From Chrysomallon squamiferum (taxonomy: Eukaryota > Mollusca > Gastropoda > Neomphalida > Peltospiridae), in assembly GCA_012295275.1 (NCBI GenBank), contig CM022666.1:16754272-16776771 (forward strand): DNA of 22,500 bases, given 5' to 3'. Every line of letters begins with the position of its first letter. Position 1 is the first letter of the stretch. The notes under the pieces were generated by a model. It had not been told where the DNA came from. It did no database searches and saw only the letters and a list, made by a program, of their open reading frames with translations. The position numbers and the translations under genes are program-made. Below are positions 12,216-21,941 of the stretch, piece after piece.

Positions 12216-12345
12216 ATGCCGTCGTTGTACGAGAAAGTTGTCGACCTCGTCGTCAGGCCGCCGGCACAGAGAACTGACTTCCAGTGTCAGGAACTAGTTC
12301 CCTGGTTCAGAAACAAGGCGAAAATATTTCATAATGTAAAACCAG
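12216..12345 (+). CDS. Exon A: alternative first coding exon of a cyclic-nucleotide-binding-domain gene
   Basis: Encodes 43 residues plus the first base of a split codon. It reads MPSLYEKVV, then RPPAQRT (residues 14-20), CQEL (24-27), WF (30-31) and VKP (41-43). The ATG at 12216 is the first in-frame Met after an in-frame TAG at 11991-11993 and has A at -3. The exon ends in phase 1 at CCAG followed by GTAAGA, a strong donor. It is about 60% identical (25 of 42 residues) to exon B at 16.5 kb and ends at exactly the same codon position. The RT...EL..WF..K..F pattern resembles the short helical segment that leads into CNB domains, for example in Rap-GEF/Epac-type proteins; that is family-level resemblance only. 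A possible acceptor (pyrimidine-rich run ending CTGTAG at 12198) lies 17 bp before the ATG, so a 5' non-coding exon upstream is possible. Exon identity is well supported; the exact 5' end is not. Confidence 0.72.
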
Positions 12346-12423
12346 GTAAGATCATTTTAATTATTTACCTGTTCCTAAACACTATCATACATGGATATAT
12401 GTAATGACACACATCTACGCATG

Positions 12424-12424
12424 G

Positions 12425-12466
<42 letters not shown>

Positions 12467-12520
12467 TACAAATATATATATATATATACATACATATATA
12501 TATATATATGTGTGTGTATT
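12424..12520. repeat. (TA)/(CA)/(TG) microsatellite after the exon A donor
   Basis: Starts about 80 nt into the intron after exon A. TA, CA, TA and TG runs make it self-complementary. Confidence 0.93.
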
Positions 12521-12809
12521 TGTGTATGTATATACATTTGTACACATACATTTACAGATGTATTTAGGTAAATATAAATTTCTACACATACATTTACAGA
12601 TACATACATAAACACGCCTGTGTATAAATATGATTCACACACATATAAATTATATATAAATCTAGTGCAGTGTTTACTAAATTGTTATGTGATTATTTCA
12701 AATCCGATGTCTGTATTAGCTGTCTCTCTCGTCTCTCTCTGTCAGTATGTATATAAAATATAAAATCTTATTATGCTCTTTTATCCGATTAAATGTTTCT
12801 ATTAAGTTT

Positions 12810-12935
12810 GTGTTTGTATGTGTCTGTTCACATGTGTGTGTGTGTTGGTGTGTGTGAGTTGAAGGTGTATGTGCCTGTGTGTGTGTATTTGCGTGTGCGT
12901 GTGCATGTATGTTATGTGTGTGTGTGTGTCAGTTT
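12810..12935. repeat. Imperfect (GT)n tract
   Basis: GT with GCGT and ATGT interruptions; short CT runs precede it at about 12722-12742. Confidence 0.85.
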
Positions 12936-13049
12936 ACGTAATCTGATAATTCTGCAGACGAATGAAGGAAATAATATTTAAATAATCAACATGCAGTTTT
13001 GAGTTAAGAACACTTTTCACAAAACAGAAATTGTCAACGTTCTGGCAAT

Positions 13050-13530
13050 CTGCTTCCAGTATCAACGTCTTTTCGACAATGACACTGATGCATAGTTGCT
13101 ACAACATCATTGTCTTATCATCTGTACAACGTCACTTATTTATCGTTTAGTACAAAGTTATTCACTTATCATTTAGTACAACTGGAACGCAACTGATTTA
13201 TCATTAGTACAACGTTAATGAATTATCATTTAATACACAATTAACTTATCATTCAGCACAACGTTATCGTTTTATCCTTTACTATAACGTCATCAGCTTA
13301 TCATGTACCACAAAGTGATAACATACTTATGTCACAGACACACCAGTAACAACGTCTTTGTCTTATAACTTGCAACAACGTCACTGAACTTTGAGATAGA
13401 ACAACGTCAGCGCCGTATTGACTTATCATTAGTATATCAGAAACTTAACATTTACTTCATTCGACAACACATAGACTGCTTCAGTAGTTGCGATCATGCA
13501 TACCTACCACAGCGTCACTGACTTAATAAT
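13050..13530. repeat. Degenerate ~30-bp tandem repeat
   Basis: Recurring pattern of ACAACGTCA, spacer, ACTTATCATTTAGT with many substitutions and small indels, about a dozen copies. Its decay suggests an old array. Each unit carries a TTATCA (GATA-type) core and often an AACGTCA. Confidence 0.65.
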
Positions 13531-13935
13531 TGTGCTATAGAATATGTATTGTATTTTAACACAGAAAACGTCAAGTAATTTATAAAAATAAAAAAAAAAT
13601 TAAAAAAGGTTTCCATTGTTGATATGATGAAGGGAGGTAATTTGATATAAACCGTTTTATGAGTCACGGGGAAAACGTACACAATAACACTGAGTACTTT
13701 GTGTTGTTCATTATTTACACAGTAATTTTATCTTCTTACATTTACTTTGAACCACTCTTCATTTTTATTTATTTATTCACTGCAGGCAGCTTTTTAAACC
13801 TAACAGTCCACTTACTAGCAGTTAATACCACAGTCTTTAGCTTTCTCCCTCTCGTGTCACGTGAGGTTAGTATAACCTCGTCGTGATCGTATCTCGATTT
13901 GAGGTAAATAGCTGATGTATGTGAATACAGAAAAG

Positions 13936-14352
13936 TACAGTGGATATCTCAACATATTTACAACTGGATATCAAAACATTCAGACTGTCCACATATCTAG
14001 ATATCTCAACATATTTACAACTGGATATCAAAACATTCAGACTGTCCACATATACAGATATCTTAACTTATTTACAACTGGATATCAAAGCATTCAGACT
14101 GTCCACATATACAGATATCTCAACATATTTACAACTGGATATCAGAACATTCAGACTGACCACATATCTAGATATCTTAACATATTTATAACTGGATATC
14201 AGAACATAGAGACTGACCACATACCTAGATATCTTAACACATTTACAGCTGGATATCAGAACATACAAATTGTCCACATATCTAGATATCCTAACATATT
14301 TACAAATGGATATCAGAACACACAGACTGTCCACATATCTAGATATCCTACT
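13936..14352. repeat. 57-bp GATATC satellite, about 7 copies
   Basis: Unit includes GATATCTCAACATATTTACA, then ACTGGATATCAAAACATTCAGACTGTCCACATATCTA in order. Each unit carries two GATATC sites (EcoRV). The 57-bp length (19 codons) keeps long frames open on both strands (RYLNIFTTGYQ-like), which explains the apparent 147-codon ORF here. Confidence 0.92.
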
Positions 14353-14865
14353 CTCTAAGTGTCAAGATATCTTAGGATATAATTGTTATGTTCACGACTG
14401 GATCTTTTAACACTGATATCTGTGCATATCTAGATATCTTAACATAAGCAGTGTCTACATTTCTGTTCTTACCATGTAAATATATCTTAACATGAAAATA
14501 TTGTGTTCTTGTATAGATATCTTAACATATACATACTATATTACTAAACGGATAACTTAAAGTATAAATATTACATTCATGTATGGATATCTTAATATAC
14601 AAATATTATATTTATGTATGGATATCTTAACATATAAATATTACATTCATATATGGATATCTTAACATAGAATTATTATATTCATATACTAACATCTGAA
14701 CATATTTACAACTGGATATCATATATGAATATAATATTTAATACAACAGACATAGAAATATTATATTCATATATGGATATCTTAACATATAAATATCATG
14801 TTCATGTATGGATATCTTAATATATGAATATTATATTCATATACAGAGATATCTTAAGTCTTAAC
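14353..14865. repeat. ~35-bp satellite derived from the 57-bp array
   Basis: Unit approximates TATGGATATCTTAACATATA then AATATTATATTCA. It shares the GGATATC core and CTTAACATAT edge with the 57-bp array that abuts it. A segment is inverted at 14715-14781, giving a hairpin with about 24-bp arms (one indel) and an 18-bp loop. Confidence 0.8.
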
Positions 14866-14934
14866 TCTATGGCTGATCTTGGATGATGTAGAAATCGTTA
14901 GAAACCTGCCTCGCATTCTAGAAATAACGTCTGT

Positions 14935-15350
14935 TTGGTGTGATCACCAACTCCACTGTCATTAGCACGTCACGTGGCATCTAGCTGGTGCACGATAAAT
15001 CTGTTCTAACTTGTCATGCCTGAGCGAGCGAGGCAGTTAAACATGAAAATTCAATCTGTGTAAATTATATTCCTGCTACTTCGACAATTAGCCATTCCCC
15101 TATTTTACGTGCGAGGAAATATCTTAATCAATAAACGTGAATGGTTTTTCTTCGCCATCTGAGCCAGGCTATTGGAAATGTTGTCTTTCCGCTTCGCTGG
15201 CTCGGCGACAGCGGTTAAGTGTAACGGCTTGAAAAGGGAAAAAAGAGAGATTAATCCTGGGCGACCTGGGCTTCAGGAGGTCATTAGATGAATGGTCTAC
15301 TTGGCTCCATACAAATATTTCGAGCAGGCGCCCTCGTATTTCTGATACAA
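14935..15350. promoter_or_regulatory. Complex block resembling a conserved non-coding element
   Basis: This is the longest stretch of high-complexity, moderate-GC sequence between exons A and B, sharply bounded by a satellite on the left and T-rich DNA on the right. It contains TCACGTGGC (E-box at 14971-14976), CAATTA (15085-15090), CATTCC (15093-15098), TAATCAATAAA (about 15125), TAATCC (15252-15257) and CATTAGATGAATGG (about 15281). These resemble homeodomain, TEAD and bHLH sites. No long open frame crosses it. Enhancer role is an inference from composition and motif density. Confidence 0.4.
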
Positions 15351-15804
15351 CAACTTACACTGACCAGTTCTGCTGTTTTAAAACGTTTTTATGTTGTTCT
15401 TTTTTTTTTGTCATAAATATTTTAACGTTGTTTTATGAGATACAATATTTTAATGTTTTTTTTATATATATATACAAAAATATTTTAATTATTATTTTTT
15501 TTTAATATAAAATATTTTTATTATGTCTAATACAAACACTTTGTGTTGACTATTCAGCTGTTTCAAGACATTTTAATGTTTTTCCTTTTTTTTTTTACGC
15601 TTTTTAAATGCAAAAATAATTGGATTATTTCTAATACAACGATAATAGATTTTTTTTATCACTATGTAATTAACGACGTTTTCACAAATACACGCACAGA
15701 TACAGAAATGTACACACATAGTGACATACGTTCATATATTGACATATATCGACATACCCCAAAATTAACAAACACAGAAGTAAACATGTACACACGCTTA
15801 CACA
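15351..15804. other. T-rich low-complexity sequence
   Basis: Alternating TTTTAATGTTTTT-like runs with loose periodicity; no gene seen. Confidence 0.55.
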
Positions 15805-15842
15805 CATGTATGTATGTATGTATGTATGTATGTATGTATGTG
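15805..15842. repeat. (TATG)n microsatellite
   Basis: About 9 units. Confidence 0.92.
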
Positions 15843-15969
15843 TATTTATACTGTTAGTATGTATGTACAAACGTGTGTTTTATTAAGTAAATGATCTCTT
15901 TGTGAACTGTATTAGTATATAATTAGTAACATGAACATAAATTCCTTACACGACCTTCAGTACCATTTT

Positions 15970-16021
<52 letters not shown>

Positions 16022-16029
16022 GCTACTAT

Positions 16030-16063
<34 letters not shown>

Positions 16064-16114
16064 GCTACTATTACTACTACTACTACTACTAATCATAGTA
16101 ACAATAATAATAAC

Positions 16115-16166
<52 letters not shown>

Positions 16167-16168
16167 GT
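15970..16168. repeat. (CTA)n then (AAT)n microsatellite
   Basis: CTA/ACT to 16090 with GCTACTATT interruptions occurring twice, then AAT to about 16166. Ends about 100 bp before the candidate exon B promoter. Confidence 0.94.
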
Positions 16169-16259
16169 AATAATGATGATGATCATTATTATTGGTAACG
16201 TCATCACAAGTAATTCTTTGCTATTCTTGCATGAACTAAGTAAACTGTATTGCACGGGC

Positions 16260-16495
16260 ATTGTTCCAGAAGGGTTACTTAAAAGCGAAGGGATTTAGAA
16301 TTAACCGTACACTGGAGCTGTTAGTGTTTCTGCCAAACTCTCTTTTATAACGGTTCTGTGCTGTGTTTGGGTCCAGTGTGTTGCAGTGAAATATGTAACA
16401 AAAATACGCGTTCGTTTCGTTTTGAAAAACACGGACACCTATCAGAAATCAGTCGGAATGTGTTAGGGTGCGGGTGTAACTTTTCAAACGTCCTC
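16260..16495 (+). promoter_or_regulatory. Candidate promoter and 5' leader of exon B
   Basis: Non-repetitive sequence sits directly between a (CTA)/(AAT) repeat block and exon B. It contains TTTTATAA at 16343-16350, a TATA-like element about 146 bp before the MGSS ATG. An in-frame stop lies at 16322-16324, and two very short upstream ORFs (ATGTAA near 16391; ATGTGTTAG near 16458) would fall in the leader. If exon B is a true first exon, transcription could begin around 16375-16400. Inferred from sequence only. Confidence 0.35.
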
Positions 16496-16697
16496 ATGGG
16501 GTCGTCCGTCAGCGTGGAGGATGATAACCTCATGGGTACTTACAAGAAAAGCTCGTTTTCCCTGATGGCGCCATCAATATATGACAAAGTGGTTAATTTG
16601 ATTAGTCGAAGCTCGGAGGAGAGAACCATGTTTGAGTGTCAGGAGCTAGTTGCGTGGTTTCGTAAGAAAACTAAACTGTTCAAAGACGTAAAACCAG
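16496..16697 (+). CDS. Exon B: alternative first coding exon with MGSSVS N-terminus
   Basis: Encodes 67 residues plus one base of a split codon. The N-terminus is MGSSVSVEDD. Residues 26-67 are the homologue of exon A: PSIYDKVV, EERT at 41-44, CQEL at 48-51, WF at 54-55, LFKDVKP at 61-67. The ATG at 16496 is the first in-frame Met after an in-frame TAG at 16322-16324. Two minimal upstream ORFs occur before it (ATGTAA near 16391 and ATGTGTTAG near 16458). Kozak context is weak at -3 (C) but has G at +4. Gly2 with Ser6 fits the N-myristoylation pattern, which exon A lacks. The donor is CCAG|GTAATG in phase 1, as in exon A. An unusually long (CT)n tract starts 33 nt into the intron. Internal Met codons at 16532 and 16565 are weaker alternative starts. 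The conserved block is near certain to be coding; use of the MGSS start is inferred. Confidence 0.75.
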
Positions 16698-16730
16698 GTA
16701 ATGACTAACTCACAATGTAGATCACTAAAC

Positions 16731-16920
<190 letters not shown>

Positions 16921-16982
16921 TTTGTGTATATGCATGTGTGTCACTGTATGAATGTGTGTATGTATGTATGTATGTATGTATG

Positions 16983-17994
16983 TGTGTGTATGTGTTACTA
17001 GATGAGGTAGGTTTTAAATCACTAAACTAGGAGTGGTAGGTGGTGATGTTCGTGACTAAGAAATGAAGTTGGAGCTAAAATTCGGATATGAAACGTGATC
17101 ACACAGCAGAGTGGCCTCGTTTGTCCTCGCCGTGGTATGTGGACAAAACCAGAATTCGGACCGAGTTAGGATTAGCTTACGTAGTGGGATTAACGACGGA
17201 TTAACCGAGGTTTGTTTGATCAGATAATGAGACCTCAGTATTTGAATGCTGAGGTCACGGATTAAGACTGCAGGCAAACCTGGCTAAACACCAACCCAAT
17301 AAAACATGGTCACGTCCTCAGCCTGGTTAGAACGGTAAAAAAGTCTAACTTGACGTACCACTGGGCTGTTTCTTGTTCGATCAGAAATACAAGTATTAAT
17401 ACATATCTGTGTCTAACCCCGTTAAATTTAGTCCAGTGTACAGTTTTCATTCTTCCTTGCTTTATTTCTTTAGTCAGTTCTGTCTTAACAGTTCATTTCT
17501 TCCGTCTGATACTGAACGTTTATTAACAGTAATGATCAACAGGCAATGCGTGTATTAAATTTCAGTTGTTCTTATACAAAGTCGCATCACGAAATGAAAT
17601 AGTTTTTATTATTTGACAACATTACCTGAACAGATTTATCAGATCTCAAATATAATTTAATATCATTCCAGTGCGCTGATATTACTGTATGTTGTTGATT
17701 GTAAGAAACACGGTGTATTGCTAATAGTAATATATTTTATGTATGACTGAGTGAACAAACAACATGGCGAGATGAGTGTGTGTTTTCTTAATCAGTTAAT
17801 GTTGATTAGAATGAAGGAAATAGAGGATCCTCTTCATGAATATAGATGTAAATAATTAACTAAGTAAACAAAAGTAATTAACCAAGTATCGTGATCTGCC
17901 GGTGTTTACAAGAAAGCAGATTAAAACAATGAGATTGTTTTCATCAGTTTCTATTATTAATCCTTGGTCAGCCGCTACAGGTTGTAGAAAACTT
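16983..17994. other. Largely non-repetitive intron sequence
   Basis: Holds the GGATTA cluster and the stem-loop at 17231-17256. The remainder (17300-17990) is AT-rich with no exon-like content. Confidence 0.5.
17165..17265 (+). promoter_or_regulatory. Cluster of four GGATTA motifs
   Basis: GGATTA occurs at 17169-17174, 17187-17192, 17198-17203 and 17259-17264, all on the + strand. This is the core recognised by Otx/Pitx/bicoid-type (K50) homeodomains. The block is non-repetitive intron sequence about 0.5 kb after exon B. A GACCTCAG / CTGAGGTC stem with a 10-nt loop sits inside it at 17231-17256. Confidence 0.35.
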
Positions 17995-18375
17995 CCGTCA
18001 TCTGTTGTAAGGTTGTTAATATCTGTCTTAAGTTGTTAGCATCTGTTGTATGTTAGTATCTGTTGTAAAAATGTTAGAATCTGTTGTAACGTTGTTCTAT
18101 CTTGTTAAAATGTTAATATCTGATGTAAAAATGTTAATATCTGTGTAAAAATGTTAGTATCTGTGTTAAGTTGTTAGTATCTGTTGTAAAAATGTTAGTA
18201 TCTGTTGTAAAAATGTTAGTATATGTTGTAAAAATGTTACAATCTGTTGTTACAGTGTTAATATCTGTTGTAAAATTGTTAGTATCTCTTGTAAAAATGT
18301 GTGTATATGTTATAAATTGTTAGTATCTATTGTAAAATTGTTAGTATCTGTTGTAAAATTGTTTGTAACTGTTCT
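17995..18375. repeat. 21-bp minisatellite, about 17 copies
   Basis: Unit close to GTTAGTATCTGTTGTAAAAA plus T, with several 1-3 bp indels. Located in the B-to-3 intron. It has no sequence relation to the other 21-bp array at 2.6 kb. Confidence 0.88.
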
Positions 18376-18467
18376 GATTTCTTACTTTCTGTGGTACAAT
18401 TTGATGTAAAATTATTTCGTTTGGCGTAAAAATGAAATTATTACACAATACACTGGAATTTGTCTAT

Positions 18468-18692
18468 ACACGTGTGTGTAAGTTTGTGTACGTGTGTGTA
18501 AGTGTGTTTAAGTTTGTGTAAGTGTGTGTAAGTGTGTGTAAGTTTGTGTAAGTGTGTGTACGTGTGCGTAAGTTTGTGTAAGTTTGTGTAAGTGTGTGTA
18601 AGTGTGTGTAAGTGTGTGTACGTGTGTGTAAATGTGTGTAAGTGTGTGTACGTGTGTGTAAGTGTGTGTAAGTGTGTGTACGTGTGCGCGAT
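18468..18692. repeat. GTGTGTAAGT repeat tract
   Basis: Six- and twelve-base units (GTGTGTAA, GTTTGTGTAA, GTGTGTAC) run for about 220 bp, adjacent to the 21-bp array. Many units contain GTAAGT, identical to a consensus 5' splice site. Confidence 0.9.
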
Positions 18693-18900
18693 CCAGGTGT
18701 ACATTTTTAAAAGAATAATGTAATTACCGGTCATAATATATTTATGTGTTTTTGTCCTTTTTTTATAAAAACAATGACTACTACATTTATCAGTTATTTA
18801 GTACTTGTAGGTTGCATTTATTTGCTTTCGTTCATGTGCGTCCATTCCATACATAAATTTTACATACACACACACACACACATATATATATGTACTTTTG

Positions 18901-19075
<175 letters not shown>

Positions 19076-19231
19076 ACATTATTACACTCATGTTTTAAAT
19101 GCTACAACTACCACGTCGCGACAGCTACAACGAAACGTCATGACACGTAATAAGAACAATGATATTAACACTTTGTCTGGTTGTGCTTTTCCGTGTGATA
19201 CACACCATTAATAACGTGTTGGATATTTCAG

Positions 19232-19319
19232 ATATTGTAAAGTACGTCATCAAATTCTGTGACTTCGAAAGAAAACACTGCGACGACGTCATCATCAAGC
19301 AAGGAGAAATAGGAGACAA
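19232..19319 (+). CDS. Exon 3: start of the cyclic-nucleotide-binding domain
   Basis: The 88-bp exon is bounded by acceptor TATTTCAG and donor GTAAGG. Spliced to exon A or B (both phase 1), it completes an Asp codon (G|AT) and reads D-IVKYVIKFCDFE, then DDVIIKQGEIGDK, ending inside a Lys codon (AA|G). This matches the opening of a CNB fold: the F..V.PDIV..V...C.FE helix and strand, then the V-I-x-x-Q-G-E-x-G-D turn. The acceptor frame works only with a phase 1 upstream donor, which both A and B provide. The domain class is clear from the motif. The specific family (protein kinase regulatory-like, Rap-GEF-like or CNBD-like) cannot be settled from this part. Confidence 0.85.
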
Positions 19320-19559
19320 GTAAGGATTAAGACTGTTTTCATTATTTCATCATCCACGTCATCATCATCATCATCGTCAGTAGTATTATTACTATTACTA
19401 CAACTACTATTAAAAAAAAAAGTTCTTTTACATTTTGATTGATTGATTTATTTATTTTTATGTTGAGCAGAGGTGAAGACGATATAATTAACATAAGAGA
19501 AAGTTTGAAGACACAAATAGATAAATATACAGATAAAGAGATTGAAAAATAAACATACA

Positions 19560-19770
19560 AACAGATAAACAGATTGACAGAAAGAAAAAAAGAAAGACAG
19601 AAAGATAAATAGATAGATAAAAAGACAGACAGACAAACAGATAGATAGACATAGATAGACAGACAGATAGACAGATAGATAGTTGATATAATGGATGGAT
19701 GGATAGATTTGTAGCTAGCTAACTACATAGATAGACAGACAAACAGGCAAATAGATAGCTAGATAAAACA
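19560..19770. repeat. (GATA/GACA)n tract
   Basis: About 210 bp, similar in composition to the 9.1-kb tract; located in the 3-to-4 intron. Confidence 0.88.
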
Positions 19771-20069
19771 AATCTTATTTACCAGTTTAAGAGCTCGCTA
19801 GACTGTTGATTGTATGTTCAATTATTACAGTCAAAGCGAGCCACACAACTGAAAACACAAACAGAACAGACTGGTTTTGACAACAAAACAACACGAGACA
19901 GCTATCTTTGTAAAAATCAGCTGCCTGCGCTCGCTGACTGAAGAAAGAACTAATTTGTTTTTACACAGCTACTCTTTGTCCACGTGATAGCAAACAACGT
20001 TTCTAATAACAGTTTAATAATGTCAGCCGTTCACATGTTATAACTGAATCCTCTTATTCAAAGAACAAA

Positions 20070-20115
20070 ATGTTCATTTATTTATTTATTTATATATTTA
20101 TTTATTTATTTAAAC
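20070..20115. repeat. (TTTA)n microsatellite
   Basis: About 11 units with one TATA interruption. Confidence 0.92.
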
Positions 20116-20497
20116 AAATTAAGATATTGAAAATTTTATATCCGAGCTTTTGGTCTCCGTATGTATATATATATATATATATCTGTTTTCTTTTATTATT
20201 ATTATTATTTTTTGATATTTCTTTGATTTTTGTTTTTTTAATTACGAGTTTTATATCGATATATCGCTCACGTCAGACGTTTCACTTTTAAAAAAATAAT
20301 CGTTCGCGTCACATCTGAATGCCCCTCATTCACAAACATTAATGTTTCTTTTATGTACACTGAGGTGAAAAAACGTTACAACGTAACAGTGATTTGCTAC
20401 AACACTGACAAGCCACATAGCCCGCGGTTCTGTTCACAGACACGTGTTTTAAAACACTCTCTGCTGTGAAAATGTCGCGATCATTCAAACAATCCTC

Positions 20498-20702
20498 GTT
20501 GTCACTAGCAACACTGTCTTGCGTAATACGTAAACAATTGGCGCTGACTGACTTTAAATATAGAGCGTCACAATAGCAACAGTGTGTAAATTTACTAGCT
20601 ACCATGTTGATAGCATATAAATATACTGCAGAAATATACATATCACCATAGTAACAGTATGTAAAAATACTATTTAAACACACACAGCGTCGCCATAGTA
20701 AC
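20498..20702 (+). promoter_or_regulatory. RFX X-box-like motif cluster
   Basis: Two exact matches to the X-box consensus RYYNYYATRRNRAC are present: ATCACCATAGTAAC at 20642-20655 and GTCGCCATAGTAAC at 20689-20702. A one-mismatch copy, GTCACAATAGCAAC, lies at 20567-20580. A palindromic variant, GTTGTCACTAGCAAC, lies at 20498-20512. X-boxes are bound by RFX factors that drive ciliary genes. The sites lie in the 3-to-4 intron and share their core with the satellite just downstream, so they may be older repeat copies rather than selected sites. Confidence 0.4.
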
Positions 20703-20984
20703 GGTTTATAAATATACTAATTAAACATGTACACCGTCTTCACAGGAACAGTATATATATATATATACACACACACATATATATATAACATACAAACCTG
20801 TGAAATCTGTACCACAGTTACAAACCCAAACACACACACAAACAATACGTACAGAATACACAAACAAGCTCTGTTCTATACGTTATGCTGTAACAATAAC
20901 ATAGACATACATATAGAACATAATTATAGTAATAATATATTAAATATATAATAATTATGTACAATATAATAATATATTAATAGT

Positions 20985-21432
20985 TTTAAATATACACTAT
21001 AATCATAGTAACAGTGGTATGTATACAATACAATCATAGTAACAGTGGTATATAAATACAATACAATCACATTAACAGTGGTATGTATACAATACAATCA
21101 CATTAACAGTGGTATGTATTCACTATAATCATAGTAACAGTGGTATGTATACAATACAATCATAGTAACAGTGGTATATATATATACAATACAATCATAG
21201 TAACAGTGGTATATATACAATATAATCATAGTAACAGTGGTATATATACAATACAATCATAGTAACAGTGGTATATATACAGTATAATCATATTAACAGT
21301 GGCATATATACAATATAATCATAGCAACAGTGGTATGTACACAATATAATCATAGTAACAGTGATGTCTATACGATATAATCATAGTAACAGTGATGTCT
21401 ATACAATATAATCATAGTAACATTTTTAAATA
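20985..21432. repeat. ~31-bp satellite with ATAGTAACAGTGG core, about 14 copies
   Basis: Unit approximates ATACAATATAATCATAGTAA then CAGTGGTATAT, with lengths 29-33 bp. The CATAGTAAC core equals the right half of an RFX X-box. Diverged relatives occur at 20567-20750. Confidence 0.9.
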
Positions 21433-21772
21433 TACAATATAATTTGTTGTATTAGTGTACTGAGCATACAATTTGTGAGTAGTAAGATTTTCTCAGAATA
21501 CATCATTTCTAAGCCTTACTAGGCTGAAGTTCAGAGGCGCGTCGTAGTAGTTGTAGTCAGGTAAATGACTGACGTGCTGGACAGTAACCCTGCATTTTGT
21601 TGAATCCATAATACATAATTTAAAAATACAGTTCTATTTCTGTTTTCTGAGTGATCGTTAAGTAATAAAAATCATGAAAAAAAGAGAGAAAGAAATGGTT
21701 TTGTTGAAACACAAATCTTTATGTAATATTCACACACCTGAAAATAACTGTTTAAATATGCGCTTCAGTTAC
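21433..21772. other. Non-repetitive intron sequence before exon 4
   Basis: Includes a small complex patch (GAGGCGCGTCGTAGTAG near 21533). No open frame of interest. Confidence 0.45.
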
Positions 21773-21776
21773 ACGC

Positions 21777-21843
<67 letters not shown>
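21773..21843. repeat. (CA)n microsatellite upstream of exon 4
   Basis: About 34 units, ending about 100 nt before the exon 4 acceptor. CA repeats at this position are known to bind hnRNP L and can modulate splicing; no direct evidence here. Confidence 0.95.
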
Positions 21844-21845
<2 letters not shown>

Positions 21846-21941
21846 CACATACACAACACGTATAGAATACACAAGACAAACAGTACACACAAACAAGCTC
21901 TGTTCAGTACACTGTGCTATATCTCTGAAATATATTTTCAG

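Larger units (their letters stand above)
19320..21941 (+). other. Intron 3-to-4
   Basis: This 2,622-bp intron runs from GTAAGG to TTTTCAG. It is filled mainly by GATA/GACA repeats, TTTA repeats, X-box-like sites with a related ~31-bp satellite, and a (CA)n tract near its 3' end. Confidence 0.75.

Noticed and set aside
13915-14358. 147-codon open frame with a 19-residue repeat
   Set aside because: The 57-bp satellite unit is a multiple of three, so both strands stay open. There is no independent sign of coding such as synonymous variation.
20351-20683. 110-codon minus-strand frame with many cysteines
   Set aside because: It overlaps the X-box-like repeat copies, has no domain and lies antisense in an intron.
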